Notes under the pieces: generated by a model | Databases searched by the model: none | Seen by the model: the letters and a program-made list of their open reading frames with translations, nothing else | What the model was told of the DNA's origin: nothing | Program-made: the position numbers and the translations under genes | NCBI GenBank assembly: GCA_963728495.1 | Contig: CAVSKI010000001.1 | Coordinates: 62,001-126,000, forward strand | Length of the DNA: 64,000 nucleotides | Reading direction: 5' to 3' | Origin: JACVRW01 sp963728495 | GTDB taxonomy: Bacteria; Actinomycetota; Thermoleophilia; Solirubrobacterales; Thermoleophilaceae | Part shown: piece after piece, positions 7,720 to 16,569 of the stretch | How positions within the stretch are numbered: the stretch's first letter is position 1 | How the letters are laid out: every line of letters begins with the position of its first letter

Positions 7720-8043
7720 GTGATCATCAGCACGATGAATGACCTTCCGGGCTATCGGATCGAAGAGGTGCTCGGTGAGGTCTTCGGCCTCACCGTTCGC
7801 TCGCGCAACGTCGGCTCGCAGATCGGCGCGTCGTTCAAGTCGCTCGTGGGCGGAGAGCTCAAGGGGATGACCAAGATGCTCGCCGAGGGTCGCGAGCATG
7901 CGACCCAGCGTCTCGTCGAGGAGGCGGAGGGCAAGGGGGCCAATGCGGTCGTCGCATTCCGTTTCGACACCTCCGAGCTCGGGAGCACCTGGACGGAGAT
8001 CTGCGCCTACGGCACCGCGGTACGAGCCACGCGCACCGACTAG
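7720..8043 (+). CDS. YbjQ/UPF0145 family protein
   Basis: A 107-residue protein with the YbjQ (DUF74, heavy-metal-binding-domain) pattern: an opening strand VIISTMNDLPGYRI, the EEVLGEVFG turn, SRNVGSQIGASFKSLVGGEL, and the C-terminal GANAVVAFRFDTSE. The GTG at 7720 fits the family N-terminus and is preceded by AGGAAAGGA. Members form cytoplasmic pentamers of uncertain function. The 3' end overlaps the convergent PhzF gene by 4 nt. Confidence 0.85.
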   Translation: MIISTMNDLPGYRIEEVLGEVFGLTVRSRNVGSQIGASFKSLVGGELKGMTKMLAEGREHATQRLVEEAEGKGANAVVAFRFDTSELGSTWTEICAYGTAVRATRTD

Positions 8044-8897
8044 AGCGTCACGGTCCCCCGTACGCGCGTCGTCGTCGCGCCGGCTACCCAGATTTCCTCC
8101 GGCTCGCCGGGCTCACCGCCCGACAGGACCACCCGACCGGCGCGTCCGAGCGCGGTGCCTTGGCGAGCGACGTACGGAAGCGTGGCGCGACCCTCCTGGG
8201 TGAGCCATCGCGCCAGCGACGCGTTGAGGCTTCCGGTGACCGGGTCCTCCACCGTCACGCCATCCTTGGCGAAGAACGCCCTCACCTCCCACGCCGCGTC
8301 TCCGGGCCCGCTGGGCGGGTGTGGGCCGACGATCCCGATATCGAGCCCCTCGACCCAGCCCGGCTCGACCGCCAGCACGGCTTCGGCGTCGTCCAGAAGG
8401 ACGCCAACCCAGCCCGGGCCGTTGTCGACCCAGGCGGCGTCGCGGATGGCGTCACGGCCGATGCCCAAGATCCCCGCCAGCCGGTCGACCAGCGCAGACT
8501 CCGCCGGTCCCTCGCGCACCAGCGGCGGCGCCTCAAAGGCAAGGCCATCGGCGGTGGGTCGAACACGGACGAGCCCCGCTCCGCATTCCTGTACCACCTC
8601 GTCGTGACCGGGGTGGCCCGTGTGCTCGAGCCACGCGTGCGCGGTCCCCAGCGTGGGATGACCGGCAAACGGCAGCTCGAGCGTGGGAGTGAAGATCCGC
8701 ACGCTGTAACTCGCGCGCGGCTGGGTCGGCGGCCCCACGAACGTGGTCTCCGACAGGTTCGTCCAGCGCGCCACGCGCTGCATCGCGTCGGTGTCGAGTC
8801 CGGCGGCATCGAGCACAACCGCCACCGGATTGCCGCCAAAGGGCTCGGCGGCGAACACGTCGACCTGCGCGAAGGGGACGCCGACCGCTGTGGACAT
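8040..8897 (-). CDS. PhzF family isomerase/epimerase
   Basis: A 285-residue protein of normal PhzF length. It has the N-terminal VDVFAAEPFGGNPVAVV (GNP motif), the catalytic glutamate region NLSETTFV at about residues 47-54, FAGHPTLGTAHAWLE, and the C-terminal DPVTGSLNASLARWL. PhzF proteins have a diaminopimelate-epimerase-like fold and isomerise small acids; PhzF itself acts in phenazine synthesis. No other phenazine genes are nearby, so the family name is the safe call. Confidence 0.9.
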   Translation of the reverse strand: MSTAVGVPFAQVDVFAAEPFGGNPVAVVLDAAGLDTDAMQRVARWTNLSETTFVGPPTQPRASYSVRIFTPTLELPFAGHPTLGTAHAWLEHTGHPGHDEVVQECGAGLVRVRPTADGLAFEAPPLVREGPAESALVDRLAGILGIGRDAIRDAAWVDNGPGWVGVLLDDAEAVLAVEPGWVEGLDIGIVGPHPPSGPGDAAWEVRAFFAKDGVTVEDPVTGSLNASLARWLTQEGRATLPYVARQGTALGRAGRVVLSGGEPGEPEEIWVAGATTTRVRGTVTL

Positions 8898-8927
8898 CAG
8901 GACGGCGCCCCCTTTCGCGCTATGTCA

Positions 8928-9848
8928 TCACGGGCGAACGGGCTTCACGCGGAAGAGGACGTTGCCGCGCCTGAATGTTCCCGTTTGCGCATTGAGGACC
9001 CATGGCCTGGGCAGCACGCCGCTCACATCCTGGAGGAACTGGGCGAACAGCTGGCTCGATCGTGGGCAGCTCAGGCCCCGGACCCAGACGTTGTAGTTGC
9101 CCTTCTTCAGGCGCAGCGCCCCAATGCTGTCGTTGTTGAGGACCCGGAAGGTCGCAGGGCACTTCGATTGGCCGCCGCTCGGGTGTCGACCCTGGCTGCC
9201 GCCCTGCCCTGAGCCTTCGCTGACATACGGCTTGATGCGGAAGCCGACGTGACGGTGTCCGCGCGAGAACGTGCCCGTGCCCGGATCGAGGAGCCAGGGC
9301 CGCGGAAGCACGCCGTCGTAGTCCTGCAGGAACCGCTGGAAGAGACTGACCGCCCTCTGGCAGCTGACCCCCCGGTAGGAGAGCAGCGTGATCCGATACT
9401 TGCCCTTCGCGATTCTGAAGCTCCCGATCCGGTCGTTGTGCAGCACCGAGAAATAGCCCGGGCAGATCCGCGGCGAGGGCGGAGCGGGCGGTGTCGGCGG
9501 GCTGGGACCCGTGCCCGGAGTCACGCGGAAGCCGACGCTGCTCCCTCGACCGGCCTGGAAGGTGCGCGTGGAGTTGGTGGCCACCCACGGACGCGGCAGC
9601 CGGCCGTCGTAGTCCTCGAGGAACTCGCTGAACAGGCGCGAGGCCTCGGTGCAGCCCATCGTGGCCGTGTCGAGCACCGTGACCACGTACGGGCCCTTCG
9701 GCAGCTGCATGCTGCCTATGCGGTCGTTGTGGAGCACGTCGAACGTGCCGGGGCAGTTGGCTTCGGCAGCGGAGGCCGACGGGGCGAGGGCGAGGGTGGT
9801 CGCAGCCGCGACCGCCAGCCCCACGAGAGTCCTTCTCAATCGGGTCAT
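8928..9848 (-). CDS. secreted protein with three tandem 85-95-residue repeats
   Basis: A 306-residue protein. An Ala-rich signal peptide (MTRLRRTLVGLAVAAATTLA, then APSASA) is followed by three tandem repeats. Each has CPxxFxVLxNDxIGxxxLxKGxY, a second cysteine, LFxxFLQDYDG, LPRPW and a TGTFxRG plus FRVKP-like end. Repeats 1-2 are linked by a Pro-rich spacer and 2-3 by a Gly/Ser-rich one. The two cysteines per repeat suggest one disulfide each in an extracytoplasmic domain. ATG 9848 is preferred over the in-frame GTG 9866 because it leaves a standard n-region. I do not recognise the domain; a binding role is only a guess. Confidence 0.75.
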   Translation of the reverse strand: MTRLRRTLVGLAVAAATTLALAPSASAAEANCPGTFDVLHNDRIGSMQLPKGPYVVTVLDTATMGCTEASRLFSEFLEDYDGRLPRPWVATNSTRTFQAGRGSSVGFRVTPGTGPSPPTPPAPPSPRICPGYFSVLHNDRIGSFRIAKGKYRITLLSYRGVSCQRAVSLFQRFLQDYDGVLPRPWLLDPGTGTFSRGHRHVGFRIKPYVSEGSGQGGSQGRHPSGGQSKCPATFRVLNNDSIGALRLKKGNYNVWVRGLSCPRSSQLFAQFLQDVSGVLPRPWVLNAQTGTFRRGNVLFRVKPVRP

Positions 9849-9904
9849 GGCCGCGAGCCTATGCACTAACCCGTGAGACGTCCAGCCATGGCACGAAACA
9901 TGAA

Positions 9905-9932
9905 GCGGGGCGCCCGGGCCCGGGCGCCCCGC
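9905..9932 (-). terminator. perfect 28-bp GC palindrome, likely terminator
   Basis: A perfect palindrome GCGGGGCGCCCGGG / CCCGGGCGCCCCGC with no unpaired loop base, followed on the minus strand by TTCATGTTT. It lies downstream of the small minus-strand gene ending at 9960 and upstream of the three-repeat gene. Confidence 0.6.
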
Positions 9933-9959
9933 GTTCTTTGGGGCTCTCTTGAACTCGTT

Positions 9960-10286
9960 TCAATCGTGCGGCGGCCCGCGTGCGCGCAAGGTCACGGGCG
10001 CCCGCGCCACCGGATCGCCGGCGGCGATGACTGCCGCCGACTCGTCGCCCGACGCCCGCGCGACGTCGTGTTGGGGGAGCACCGCGGCCGCAGAGGCAGC
10101 CTCGAAGCGAGCCAGGACCGCCTCTGCGCGCGCGTCCGCGAAGGCGTTGCGTTTGCAGTCCGCCCCGCGCCACTCATCGAGCACGCTGTCCGCGGCCGCG
10201 GCACCTGCAAGAGGCCCGGCAGAGACACCGCTGATCGCTGCGATCAGCACGGTCGCCGTGAAGCTCTTGTGCAGGGCCGCCTTCAC
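9960..10286 (-). CDS. small putative secreted protein, unknown
   Basis: From GTG 10286 the ORF encodes 108 residues: a signal-peptide-like start (VKAALHKSFTATVLIAAISG, then VSAGPLAGAAAA) and an Ala-rich, charged remainder with one cysteine. The C-terminal third has odd composition and might be out of frame. The GC palindrome terminator just downstream supports a transcribed gene. No family recognised. Confidence 0.4.
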   Translation of the reverse strand: MKAALHKSFTATVLIAAISGVSAGPLAGAAAADSVLDEWRGADCKRNAFADARAEAVLARFEAASAAAVLPQHDVARASGDESAAVIAAGDPVARAPVTLRARGPPHD

Positions 10287-10413
10287 CGTGGGCTCAAGTC
10301 TGGCTAAGCGATGTAAGTCCAGGCGAAGAATCTGAAGAACTGATCCGCCACGGGGATACTGCCCCCGATGGAGACAGTGAACGAAAAGGCCGCCCGTCAT
10401 CTTTGCCGAGGCC

Positions 10414-10770
10414 GTGACGAACGGGAGTCCCGCTGCGGCCGTCGAGGTCTGTGACCCGGAGATCGAGTTCAGCTCGGTGCTCGGGATAAGCGGGCGTGCC
10501 TACGCGGGGCACGAGGGCATCCGGCAGTACTTGGCCGATGTCGAGTCCGCGTGGGCGCACTGGAGCGTCGAGGTGGATCGCATCGTCGAGGGTGGCGATG
10601 GCAGGGTGGCAATCGTGATGACCATGCATGCGCGTGGGCAGGGGAGCGGCGCCGCGCTCCACGAGCACACCGCCCACATCTGGACCCTTCGGAACGGAAG
10701 GCTTCTGCGCAACCAGCCCTTCCGTGAACCCGCCGAGGCGTTAAGGGCGCTGGGGCTACCGCCCACCTAG
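10414..10770 (+). CDS. SnoaL-like protein, N-terminus probably frameshifted
   Basis: 118 residues from GTG 10414 show an NTF2/SnoaL fold: VEVCDPEIEFSSVLG, GHEGIRQYLADVESAW and a C-terminal strand HIWTLRNGRLLRNQPF. The family normally begins with one more helix. An ATG at 10368 opens a different frame giving METVNEKAAR, and the SnoaL frame just upstream of 10414 reads VIFAEAV, which would complete that helix after a frameshift near 10397. The gene is thus either shortened or broken. It runs into element B. Confidence 0.65.
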   Translation: MTNGSPAAAVEVCDPEIEFSSVLGISGRAYAGHEGIRQYLADVESAWAHWSVEVDRIVEGGDGRVAIVMTMHARGQGSGAALHEHTAHIWTLRNGRLLRNQPFREPAEALRALGLPPT

Positions 10771-10785
10771 GCGGCGGCGGAGCCT

Positions 10786-11026
10786 GCGTTGTCTAACGGC
10801 AGCAACCAGGGTGGACGCAGCCGGGTTTGTCGGCTTTGTCGCGTTGCCGCAACGCGGTTTCGCTCGGCTGTCCTGGATCGGTGTCGTACTGCGACATCCA
10901 GGCAGGACAGCTCCCAACGCGGCGGCCCGATTCGTCTCCCCGACGGGCTTGTGTTACAGCGCCGCGACAGGGGTGACAGCTCGCCCCCCGCAGATCCCCG
11001 TTCCTCGTTGCTGCAGTTAAGGACGC
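10786..11026. repeat. inverted-repeat element, copy B (about 241 bp)
   Basis: The left end has GTCTAACGGCAGCAACCAGGG and the reverse complement of the right end has GTCCTTAACTGCAGCAACGAGG, i.e. imperfect terminal inverted repeats. The centre is a long hairpin: CTGTCCTG at 10868-10875 pairs with CAGGACAG at 10903-10910 and encloses TGGAT/ATCCA and GTCG/CGAC. It lies between the convergent SnoaL (ends 10770) and FAD monooxygenase (ends 11031) genes and shows no coding potential of its own. Copies A and C carry the same end and arm sequences. Confidence 0.85.
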
Positions 11027-11030
11027 GGGC

Positions 11031-12560
11031 CTAGGCGCGGCGGCTCGCGCAGCGCAAGGCGGGCGCACAGCAGACCGAAGTCAGGCAGAAGCGGCGAAAG
11101 GGTCCTGGTGCGAGGCAGGGTGAGACCCGTCGCGTAACCGGCGGGGCGGCGACGGCGGCCCGCAGCGACGGCACGGGGTCGGCGCCCGCCGGCAGCACGC
11201 CCACGGGCGTGCCGTCGGATCTGACGAGGAGCGCGGAGCGCCCGGTGGCGCCGAGCGCGCGCGCGGCCATCGGATCGAGGAGCTGCACACGCACCGGCAC
11301 GCGCGCTGTAAGTGTCGCGGCCGCCGACTCCCAAGCCGGCTCGTCGCGAGCGGCAAACAGCGTCAGTCCGGGTCCGAGCAGGTCGAGCGTGGAGCGCTCG
11401 CCGGTCCACACGTGAGCGATCCGGCCACCCAGATCCGCGCGCACCTCCTGTTCCACCGGGCGGATCGAGCCGCTGGGGTCGGCCGATCGCGCGGTGGTGT
11501 ACTCGGCGACGGGGCGACGCTCGGCCTCGTATGAGTCCAGCAGCGCCGGAGCGCCCCAGCCGCGAAGCATCCATCCGAGCTTCCAGCCCAGGTCGTAGCC
11601 GTCGTGCAGGGCGATGTTGAGGCCGGTACCGCCGCGCGGCGTGACTCGGTGCGCCGCGTCACCAGCGAGGAAGACGCAATCGCTACGCCAGCGCTCCGCG
11701 AGCTGCGCCGCGGCCGAGAAGTACCTCGACCGCTCCACTCGCACCGGCAGGTCGGGCACGCCCGCACCCAGCCGCACGAGCTCCTTGACCTGCCGCTCGT
11801 GCGGTGGGTCGCCGTCGCTGCCCGGCGACCCGAACAGCCAGCGGTCCGACGCGCCGGTGGGCACGAATACCCCGGGCGCCGCCTCGTGAGTCACGGAGTA
11901 GATGAGGTGCCGGTGCTCGCCTACCACGTCCCACAACGGCGCCCGGAGCAGCGTGGTGTAGCCCTCCATGAGGTTCTCTGGTCCGATCATCGGGATGCCG
12001 AGCGCGCGGCGCACCGCGCTTCGTGCGCCGTCGCCCGCCACCAGATAGCGGGCGTGCACCGTGCGCAGCGCACCGGTGTGCACGTCGCGCAGGTCCACAC
12101 GGGCACCGTCAGGCCCCGCGACAACGCCGGTCAGCTCGGTTCCGAGCTCGACGCGTGCCTGCGGTGACGTGCGCAGGTGCTCCAGCAGCAGCGACTCAAC
12201 GTCGTCCTGTGCCACGCAGGCCGGTGCCGTCGGGCTGACCATCCGGCTCTCCTCCTTGCTCGGGTAGCCGACCGTGAGCGCAGTGCCGGCGGCGGCGTTG
12301 GCGAGCGTCTCGGACTCGAGCATCCGCGAGTCGACGTCGGCGCTATGCGCTCGCACATCGGCTTCCAGCCCCCACCCACGCATGAGCTCCATCGACCGCA
12401 GGCTGAGCACCGTCGCGCGCGGGTGGGAGGAGAGCGTCGCCCGGCGCTCCACGAGCAGGGTCGGGATCTCGCGCCGGGTCAGCTCGATCGCGGCGGCCAA
12501 CCCGGCCGGACCGGCACCAACCACCAGCACAGGGACGTCGTAGGCGTTCTCGGAGTCCAT
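11031..12560 (-). CDS. FAD-dependent aromatic monooxygenase (PheA/TfdB family)
   Basis: A roughly 509-residue flavoprotein monooxygenase. The GxGxxG is VLVVGAGPAGLAAAIEL near the N-terminus, the DG-type loop is YLVAGDGARSAVRRALG at about 170, and the second FAD motif is FLAGDAAHRVTPRGGTGLN at about 300. Such enzymes hydroxylate phenols or polyketide-type aromatics with NAD(P)H and O2. The last 30-odd residues are unusually Cys/Arg-rich, so the C-terminus may be altered. ATG 12560 is preferred over GTG 12593. It is divergent from the large LAL regulator, its likely controller. Confidence 0.85.
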   Translation of the reverse strand: MDSENAYDVPVLVVGAGPAGLAAAIELTRREIPTLLVERRATLSSHPRATVLSLRSMELMRGWGLEADVRAHSADVDSRMLESETLANAAAGTALTVGYPSKEESRMVSPTAPACVAQDDVESLLLEHLRTSPQARVELGTELTGVVAGPDGARVDLRDVHTGALRTVHARYLVAGDGARSAVRRALGIPMIGPENLMEGYTTLLRAPLWDVVGEHRHLIYSVTHEAAPGVFVPTGASDRWLFGSPGSDGDPPHERQVKELVRLGAGVPDLPVRVERSRYFSAAAQLAERWRSDCVFLAGDAAHRVTPRGGTGLNIALHDGYDLGWKLGWMLRGWGAPALLDSYEAERRPVAEYTTARSADPSGSIRPVEQEVRADLGGRIAHVWTGERSTLDLLGPGLTLFAARDEPAWESAAATLTARVPVRVQLLDPMAARALGATGRSALLVRSDGTPVGVLPAGADPVPSLRAAVAAPPVTRRVSPCLAPGPFRRFCLTSVCCAPALRCASRRA

Positions 12561-12637
12561 GGGGTCATGGTGGGGCCCGCGACCCTCGCCCACATGAGCA
12601 ACGACTACTCAACTGCGCGGTCGGTCAGACTGCGCAC

Positions 12638-15259
12638 ATGCCGTGGCCGCTCACCGGGCGCGACGCCGAGCTCGAGCTCGTCATCGGAACGCTTTCCGGT
12701 GGTGCGGCAGGCGGCGTCGTGATAGCCGGCCCGGCCGGGGTCGGCAAGACGCGGCTCGCGGCCGAGGCCGCGGAGCTCGCGAGCGCGCAGGGCTGCACGG
12801 TTGCGTGGGTACGGGCGACGCGCTCGGCCGCCTCCATCCCGCTGGGAGCCTTCGCGCCGCTGTTGCCGGCCGGAGATCTCCCTGAGGGCGTCGAGCTGCT
12901 GGCCCGCGCGCGTCACGCGCTGGCCGATCGCGCGGCTGGCCGTCGACTCGTGCTGTGCGTGGACGACGGTCAGCTCCTCGACGATGCCTCGGCGGCGCTG
13001 GTGCACCAGCTCGTGGCTGCGGATGAGGCCTTCGCAGTGGTCAGCATGCGGCGTGACGAGCCGGCCCCCGATGCCCTGCGGGCGCTGTGGAAGGACGAGC
13101 TGTGCCTGCTACTGGAGCTGGCCGAGCTCTCGCGCGGCCAGGTCGAGGCTCTCCTCGAGGCCGCGCTCGGCGGCCCGATCCACGGTGTCAGCGTCAATGC
13201 CCTGTGGGAGCTGACCCGAGGCAACGCCCTGTTCCTGCGGGAGCTGGTGCGCCACGGCGTCGACCGCGGCCTGCTGGCCCAGGACGCCGGGGTGTGGCGT
13301 TGGCGCGGCGAGGTCAGGGCGGGCACGCGGCTGGTGGAGCTCGTGGACGTGCGCATCGAGGGCGTGGGCGCGGGCGGACGGCGCGTGCTTGAGCTGGTGG
13401 CGGTCGACGCTCCGCTCGAGGTCGGGCTGCTCGAGCCCGGCGAGCTGGCCGCTCTCGAGGCGCTGGAGCGCAGCGAGCTCGTCCAACGCCGCGCCGAGGA
13501 ACGGCGACGGTTCGTCGACTTCGCCCATCCGCTGTACGGCGAGGCGGTGCGCGCGCAGCTGACGCCCACGCGTCTGGAGGCGATCTACACACGCCTCGCG
13601 GACGCGGTGGAGGCACACGGCGTGCGGCGGAGCGACGACCTGCTGCGGATCGCCGTCTGGCGACTCGCAGCGGGTGTGACCGGCGACGCCGAACTGTTCG
13701 CCCGGGCGGCCGATCAAGCGCTGGCCGCACCCGACGTGGTGCTGGCCGAGCGTCTCGCGCGTGCCGCCGTGCTGGCCGGCGCGGGCTTCCGCGCACGGCT
13801 CGCACTCGGGCGGGCGCTCGCCGGCGCCGGTCGCGCGTCCGAGGGGCAGCAGCTGCTCGCCGACCTGGCGGCGCAGGCCGCCGACGACCACGAACGCGCG
13901 GCGGTGGCGATGGCGTCCGCCCGCAACCTGTTTTGGGCCCTGGACCGTGCCGAGGAAGCGGACGGCGTCCTTCAGGACGCCGAGCAGCACGTGGGTGACG
14001 ACGCGCTGCGCCACGAGCTCGCCGCTCAGCGGGTGCGGCTGATGGCCGCTCGGGGCCGCCCGCAGGCGGCGCTGGCGGCCGCGCAACCGCTGCTTCACGA
14101 CGACTCGGTGCATGAGCGGGCGCGAACGACCGTCGCCCTCGGCGCGGTCGAGGCCCTGTTCTCCACCGGCCGGACCGAGGAGGCGCGGGCGCTGGCCGAG
14201 ACGTCGCTGCCCGCCGCCCGCCGGCGCCGGGACGAGCTGCCACATGCCGAGGTCGTGCTGCTCGGTATGCGGCCGATGGCGCTTCGGCTCGCCGGCCGCC
14301 TTGTCGAGGCCACGACGTTGTCCGAGGAGACCTATGCGCTCCTGCTCCCACGCAGGTCCGCGCCGGGCACGGCGGTCGAGGCGAACTCGCTGGGCCTGAT
14401 CTGGCTCGCGCGCGGCCGGGTCCGGACGGCGCTGCGCTTCTGTCGCGAGAGCGCCGCCCTCCTGCGCGACGGCGACGGGGTTGGGATGCTGGCCTTCGCT
14501 CTCGCGGGCGTTGGGCAAGCGGCGGCGCAGGCGGGGGAGCCCGAAGCGGCGCGCGAGGCGGTGGCCGAGATGGAGCACACGCCGCTGGGGCACAAGGGTT
14601 TTGCCTTCGAGCTCGAGCTGGCGCGCGCCTGGAGCGCCGCGGCGAGCGGCGAGCTCTCGCGTGCGCGCGAGCTCGCGAGCGAGGCAAGCGCCCTCGCACA
14701 ATCGCGGGGGCAGCACGCCTACGCGGTGCGCGCGCTGCACGAGCGCTGCCGGCTGGGCGACCCGGCCGGTGCCGCGCCGGAGCTGGCCCGGCTCGCCGGC
14801 ACAGTCGACGGGCCGTTCGCCGCAAACGCGGCCGCGCAGGCCGCGGCGCTCGTGGCCGGCGACGGGGCCGGCCTACTCGAGGTCGCCGAACGCTTCGCAG
14901 CCGCGGACGCGCTGCTCGTGGCCGCCGAGGCGGCCGACGCCGCGGCCGCGGCACACCGGGCCACGGGCCGGCTCTCGAGCGCCCGCGTGGCCGACGCGCG
15001 CGCGGCCTTCTGGCTGACAAAGTGCGAAGGCGCGCGGCCGCCGACGATGCTCGCCGCGCCGGAGGCCGTCGACCTGACGCCCCGCGAACGCGAGATCGCA
15101 CTCCTCGCCGCCGCCGGGTCCAGCAGCCGCGAGATCGCCGATCGGCTCGTGCTCTCCGTGCGCACGGTGGACAACCATCTGCAGAACGCCTACCGCAAGC
15201 TCGGCGTCACGCGCCGCCAGGATCTGCCCCCCGTCCTCACCGGGACGCCTGGGATGTAG
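12638..15259 (+). CDS. large ATP-binding LuxR-family regulator (LAL)
   Basis: An 873-residue regulator. An N-terminal AAA/NACHT-like ATPase carries Walker A GPAGVGKTRLAAEA at about residues 30-43 and Walker B LVLCVDDGQLLDD at about 104. A long helical TPR-like middle follows, then a C-terminal LuxR HTH (LTPREREIALLAAAGSSSRE, VRTVDNHLQNAYRKLGV) at about 810-865. LAL proteins are MalT-like activators responding to small inducers. The start lies 6 nt after CAGACT with no ribosome-binding site. The FAD monooxygenase on the opposite strand is the obvious candidate target. Confidence 0.9.
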   Translation: MPWPLTGRDAELELVIGTLSGGAAGGVVIAGPAGVGKTRLAAEAAELASAQGCTVAWVRATRSAASIPLGAFAPLLPAGDLPEGVELLARARHALADRAAGRRLVLCVDDGQLLDDASAALVHQLVAADEAFAVVSMRRDEPAPDALRALWKDELCLLLELAELSRGQVEALLEAALGGPIHGVSVNALWELTRGNALFLRELVRHGVDRGLLAQDAGVWRWRGEVRAGTRLVELVDVRIEGVGAGGRRVLELVAVDAPLEVGLLEPGELAALEALERSELVQRRAEERRRFVDFAHPLYGEAVRAQLTPTRLEAIYTRLADAVEAHGVRRSDDLLRIAVWRLAAGVTGDAELFARAADQALAAPDVVLAERLARAAVLAGAGFRARLALGRALAGAGRASEGQQLLADLAAQAADDHERAAVAMASARNLFWALDRAEEADGVLQDAEQHVGDDALRHELAAQRVRLMAARGRPQAALAAAQPLLHDDSVHERARTTVALGAVEALFSTGRTEEARALAETSLPAARRRRDELPHAEVVLLGMRPMALRLAGRLVEATTLSEETYALLLPRRSAPGTAVEANSLGLIWLARGRVRTALRFCRESAALLRDGDGVGMLAFALAGVGQAAAQAGEPEAAREAVAEMEHTPLGHKGFAFELELARAWSAAASGELSRARELASEASALAQSRGQHAYAVRALHERCRLGDPAGAAPELARLAGTVDGPFAANAAAQAAALVAGDGAGLLEVAERFAAADALLVAAEAADAAAAAHRATGRLSSARVADARAAFWLTKCEGARPPTMLAAPEAVDLTPREREIALLAAAGSSSREIADRLVLSVRTVDNHLQNAYRKLGVTRRQDLPPVLTGTPGM

Positions 15260-15462
15260 CGTCGCCAAATCGTCCGCTAGGCCGCCGCGCCGCTAGGCTC
15301 TCGCGCGGCGGCCGTTCGCGCCGAACCTCTGACAGTCCGCCCCGGCCGGGCTCGTTGACGGAGGCAAAGGGGGGCTCACCTCTCGGACGGAGTCGTGAAC
15401 GTCGATCGCGCCCGCCTCGCCGATCGCTGGGGGATTTCGAGTATGGGTCGCAGGAGACGAGC

Positions 15463-16569
15463 ATGACAAGACAGGCCGACTTCAAACGTCGTGTGCGCGC
15501 GCGAATGGACAAGACGGGGGAGTCATACGCCGCCGCGCGCGCCCACCTACTGAGCACCCATCCCGCGGGGGCTCACGACCCCTCGCCGACCGACGCGCTG
15601 CACGTGACCAATGGGGACGCCACCGTGCCGGGCCTGCGCGGCGCCGGGGTTGGGGGCACGATCATCGCGTGGCGCGACGTTCTGCACGAGGGTCCGGTGC
15701 CCGACGTGCCCGATGACGAGCTGCGCGGCATTCGCGCCGGCTTCCTGGCCGGCGAGGGCGGCGCGGACATCGGGACGGCCTCGGAGTTCGCTGAGCGCGA
15801 CCGCACGCTCGCCGCCCACCGCGGCGGGTCCTTCGTGCTGTGGTTCGAGGCCGACCTGTACGACCAGCTGCAGCTGATCCAGATTCTGGCCAAGCTCCGG
15901 GAGCTGGGTGTGACGGCCGGCCAGATCACCCTCATCTGCATCGGGGAGCACCGGGGCATCGCTCACTTCGGAGGGCTAGGCGAGCTCTCGTCCGAGCAGC
16001 TCAGTCGCCTGCCGGCAACCGCCGCGACGACGATGACCGGCTCCGCGATGGAGCACGCCGCCCGCGCCTGGACGGCACTGCGCGCTCCCGACCCCCTGCG
16101 GCTGGGCTCGATCGTGCGAACGCCCTCCCCTGAGCTGCGATTCCTGGGAGAGGCCTTCGACCGTCTCAGCCGCGAGTACCCGTCCACGCGCGATGGGTTG
16201 TCGTTGACCGAACGGCGCATCCTCGCCGCGATCGCCGAGGGTGCAGAGACCGCCGGCGCCGCCTTCGTGCGCACCGGTGCCAGAGAGGCGCGCCCGTTTC
16301 TCGGCGATACGTGGTGCTTCGACAAGATGACCCGGTTCGTCGCGGCGCCGGTCCCGCTCCTCGACGCCGAGCCCGACGCCGGCTCGGTCGCCCGCCACAC
16401 TCGCCTGCGCGTGACCGACGCCGGCCGGCGGGTACTCGACGGACAGGAGGACCACGTCGCGCTCAACGGCGTAGACCGCTGGATCGGCGGCGTGCACGTC
16501 AAAGGTCACGAAGTGCCCTGGCGCTGGAACGAGGGGACCGAGTCGATCACCGCTGCGCGGTCGCCCTAG
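15463..16569 (+). CDS. DUF1835 domain-containing protein
   Basis: A 368-residue protein with the DUF1835 signature: LHVTNGDATVPGLRGAGV, then IIAWRDVLHEGPVPD at about 60-75, SFVLWFEADLYDQLQLIQIL, and a second conserved half (DUF3658-like) with LSLTERRILAAIAEG and LGDTWCFDKM. The short leading helix FKRRVRARMDKTGESYAAAR precedes this domain. ATG 15463 has CAGGAGA upstream. Function unknown. It ends directly against the convergent NAD kinase, with no intergenic base. Confidence 0.8.
   Translation: MTRQADFKRRVRARMDKTGESYAAARAHLLSTHPAGAHDPSPTDALHVTNGDATVPGLRGAGVGGTIIAWRDVLHEGPVPDVPDDELRGIRAGFLAGEGGADIGTASEFAERDRTLAAHRGGSFVLWFEADLYDQLQLIQILAKLRELGVTAGQITLICIGEHRGIAHFGGLGELSSEQLSRLPATAATTMTGSAMEHAARAWTALRAPDPLRLGSIVRTPSPELRFLGEAFDRLSREYPSTRDGLSLTERRILAAIAEGAETAGAAFVRTGAREARPFLGDTWCFDKMTRFVAAPVPLLDAEPDAGSVARHTRLRVTDAGRRVLDGQEDHVALNGVDRWIGGVHVKGHEVPWRWNEGTESITAARSP

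Noticed and set aside
13109..15101. Very long antisense open frames opposite the LAL regulator
   Set aside because: They are by-products of high third-position GC; their translations are Arg/Ala/Pro-rich without any domain signature.
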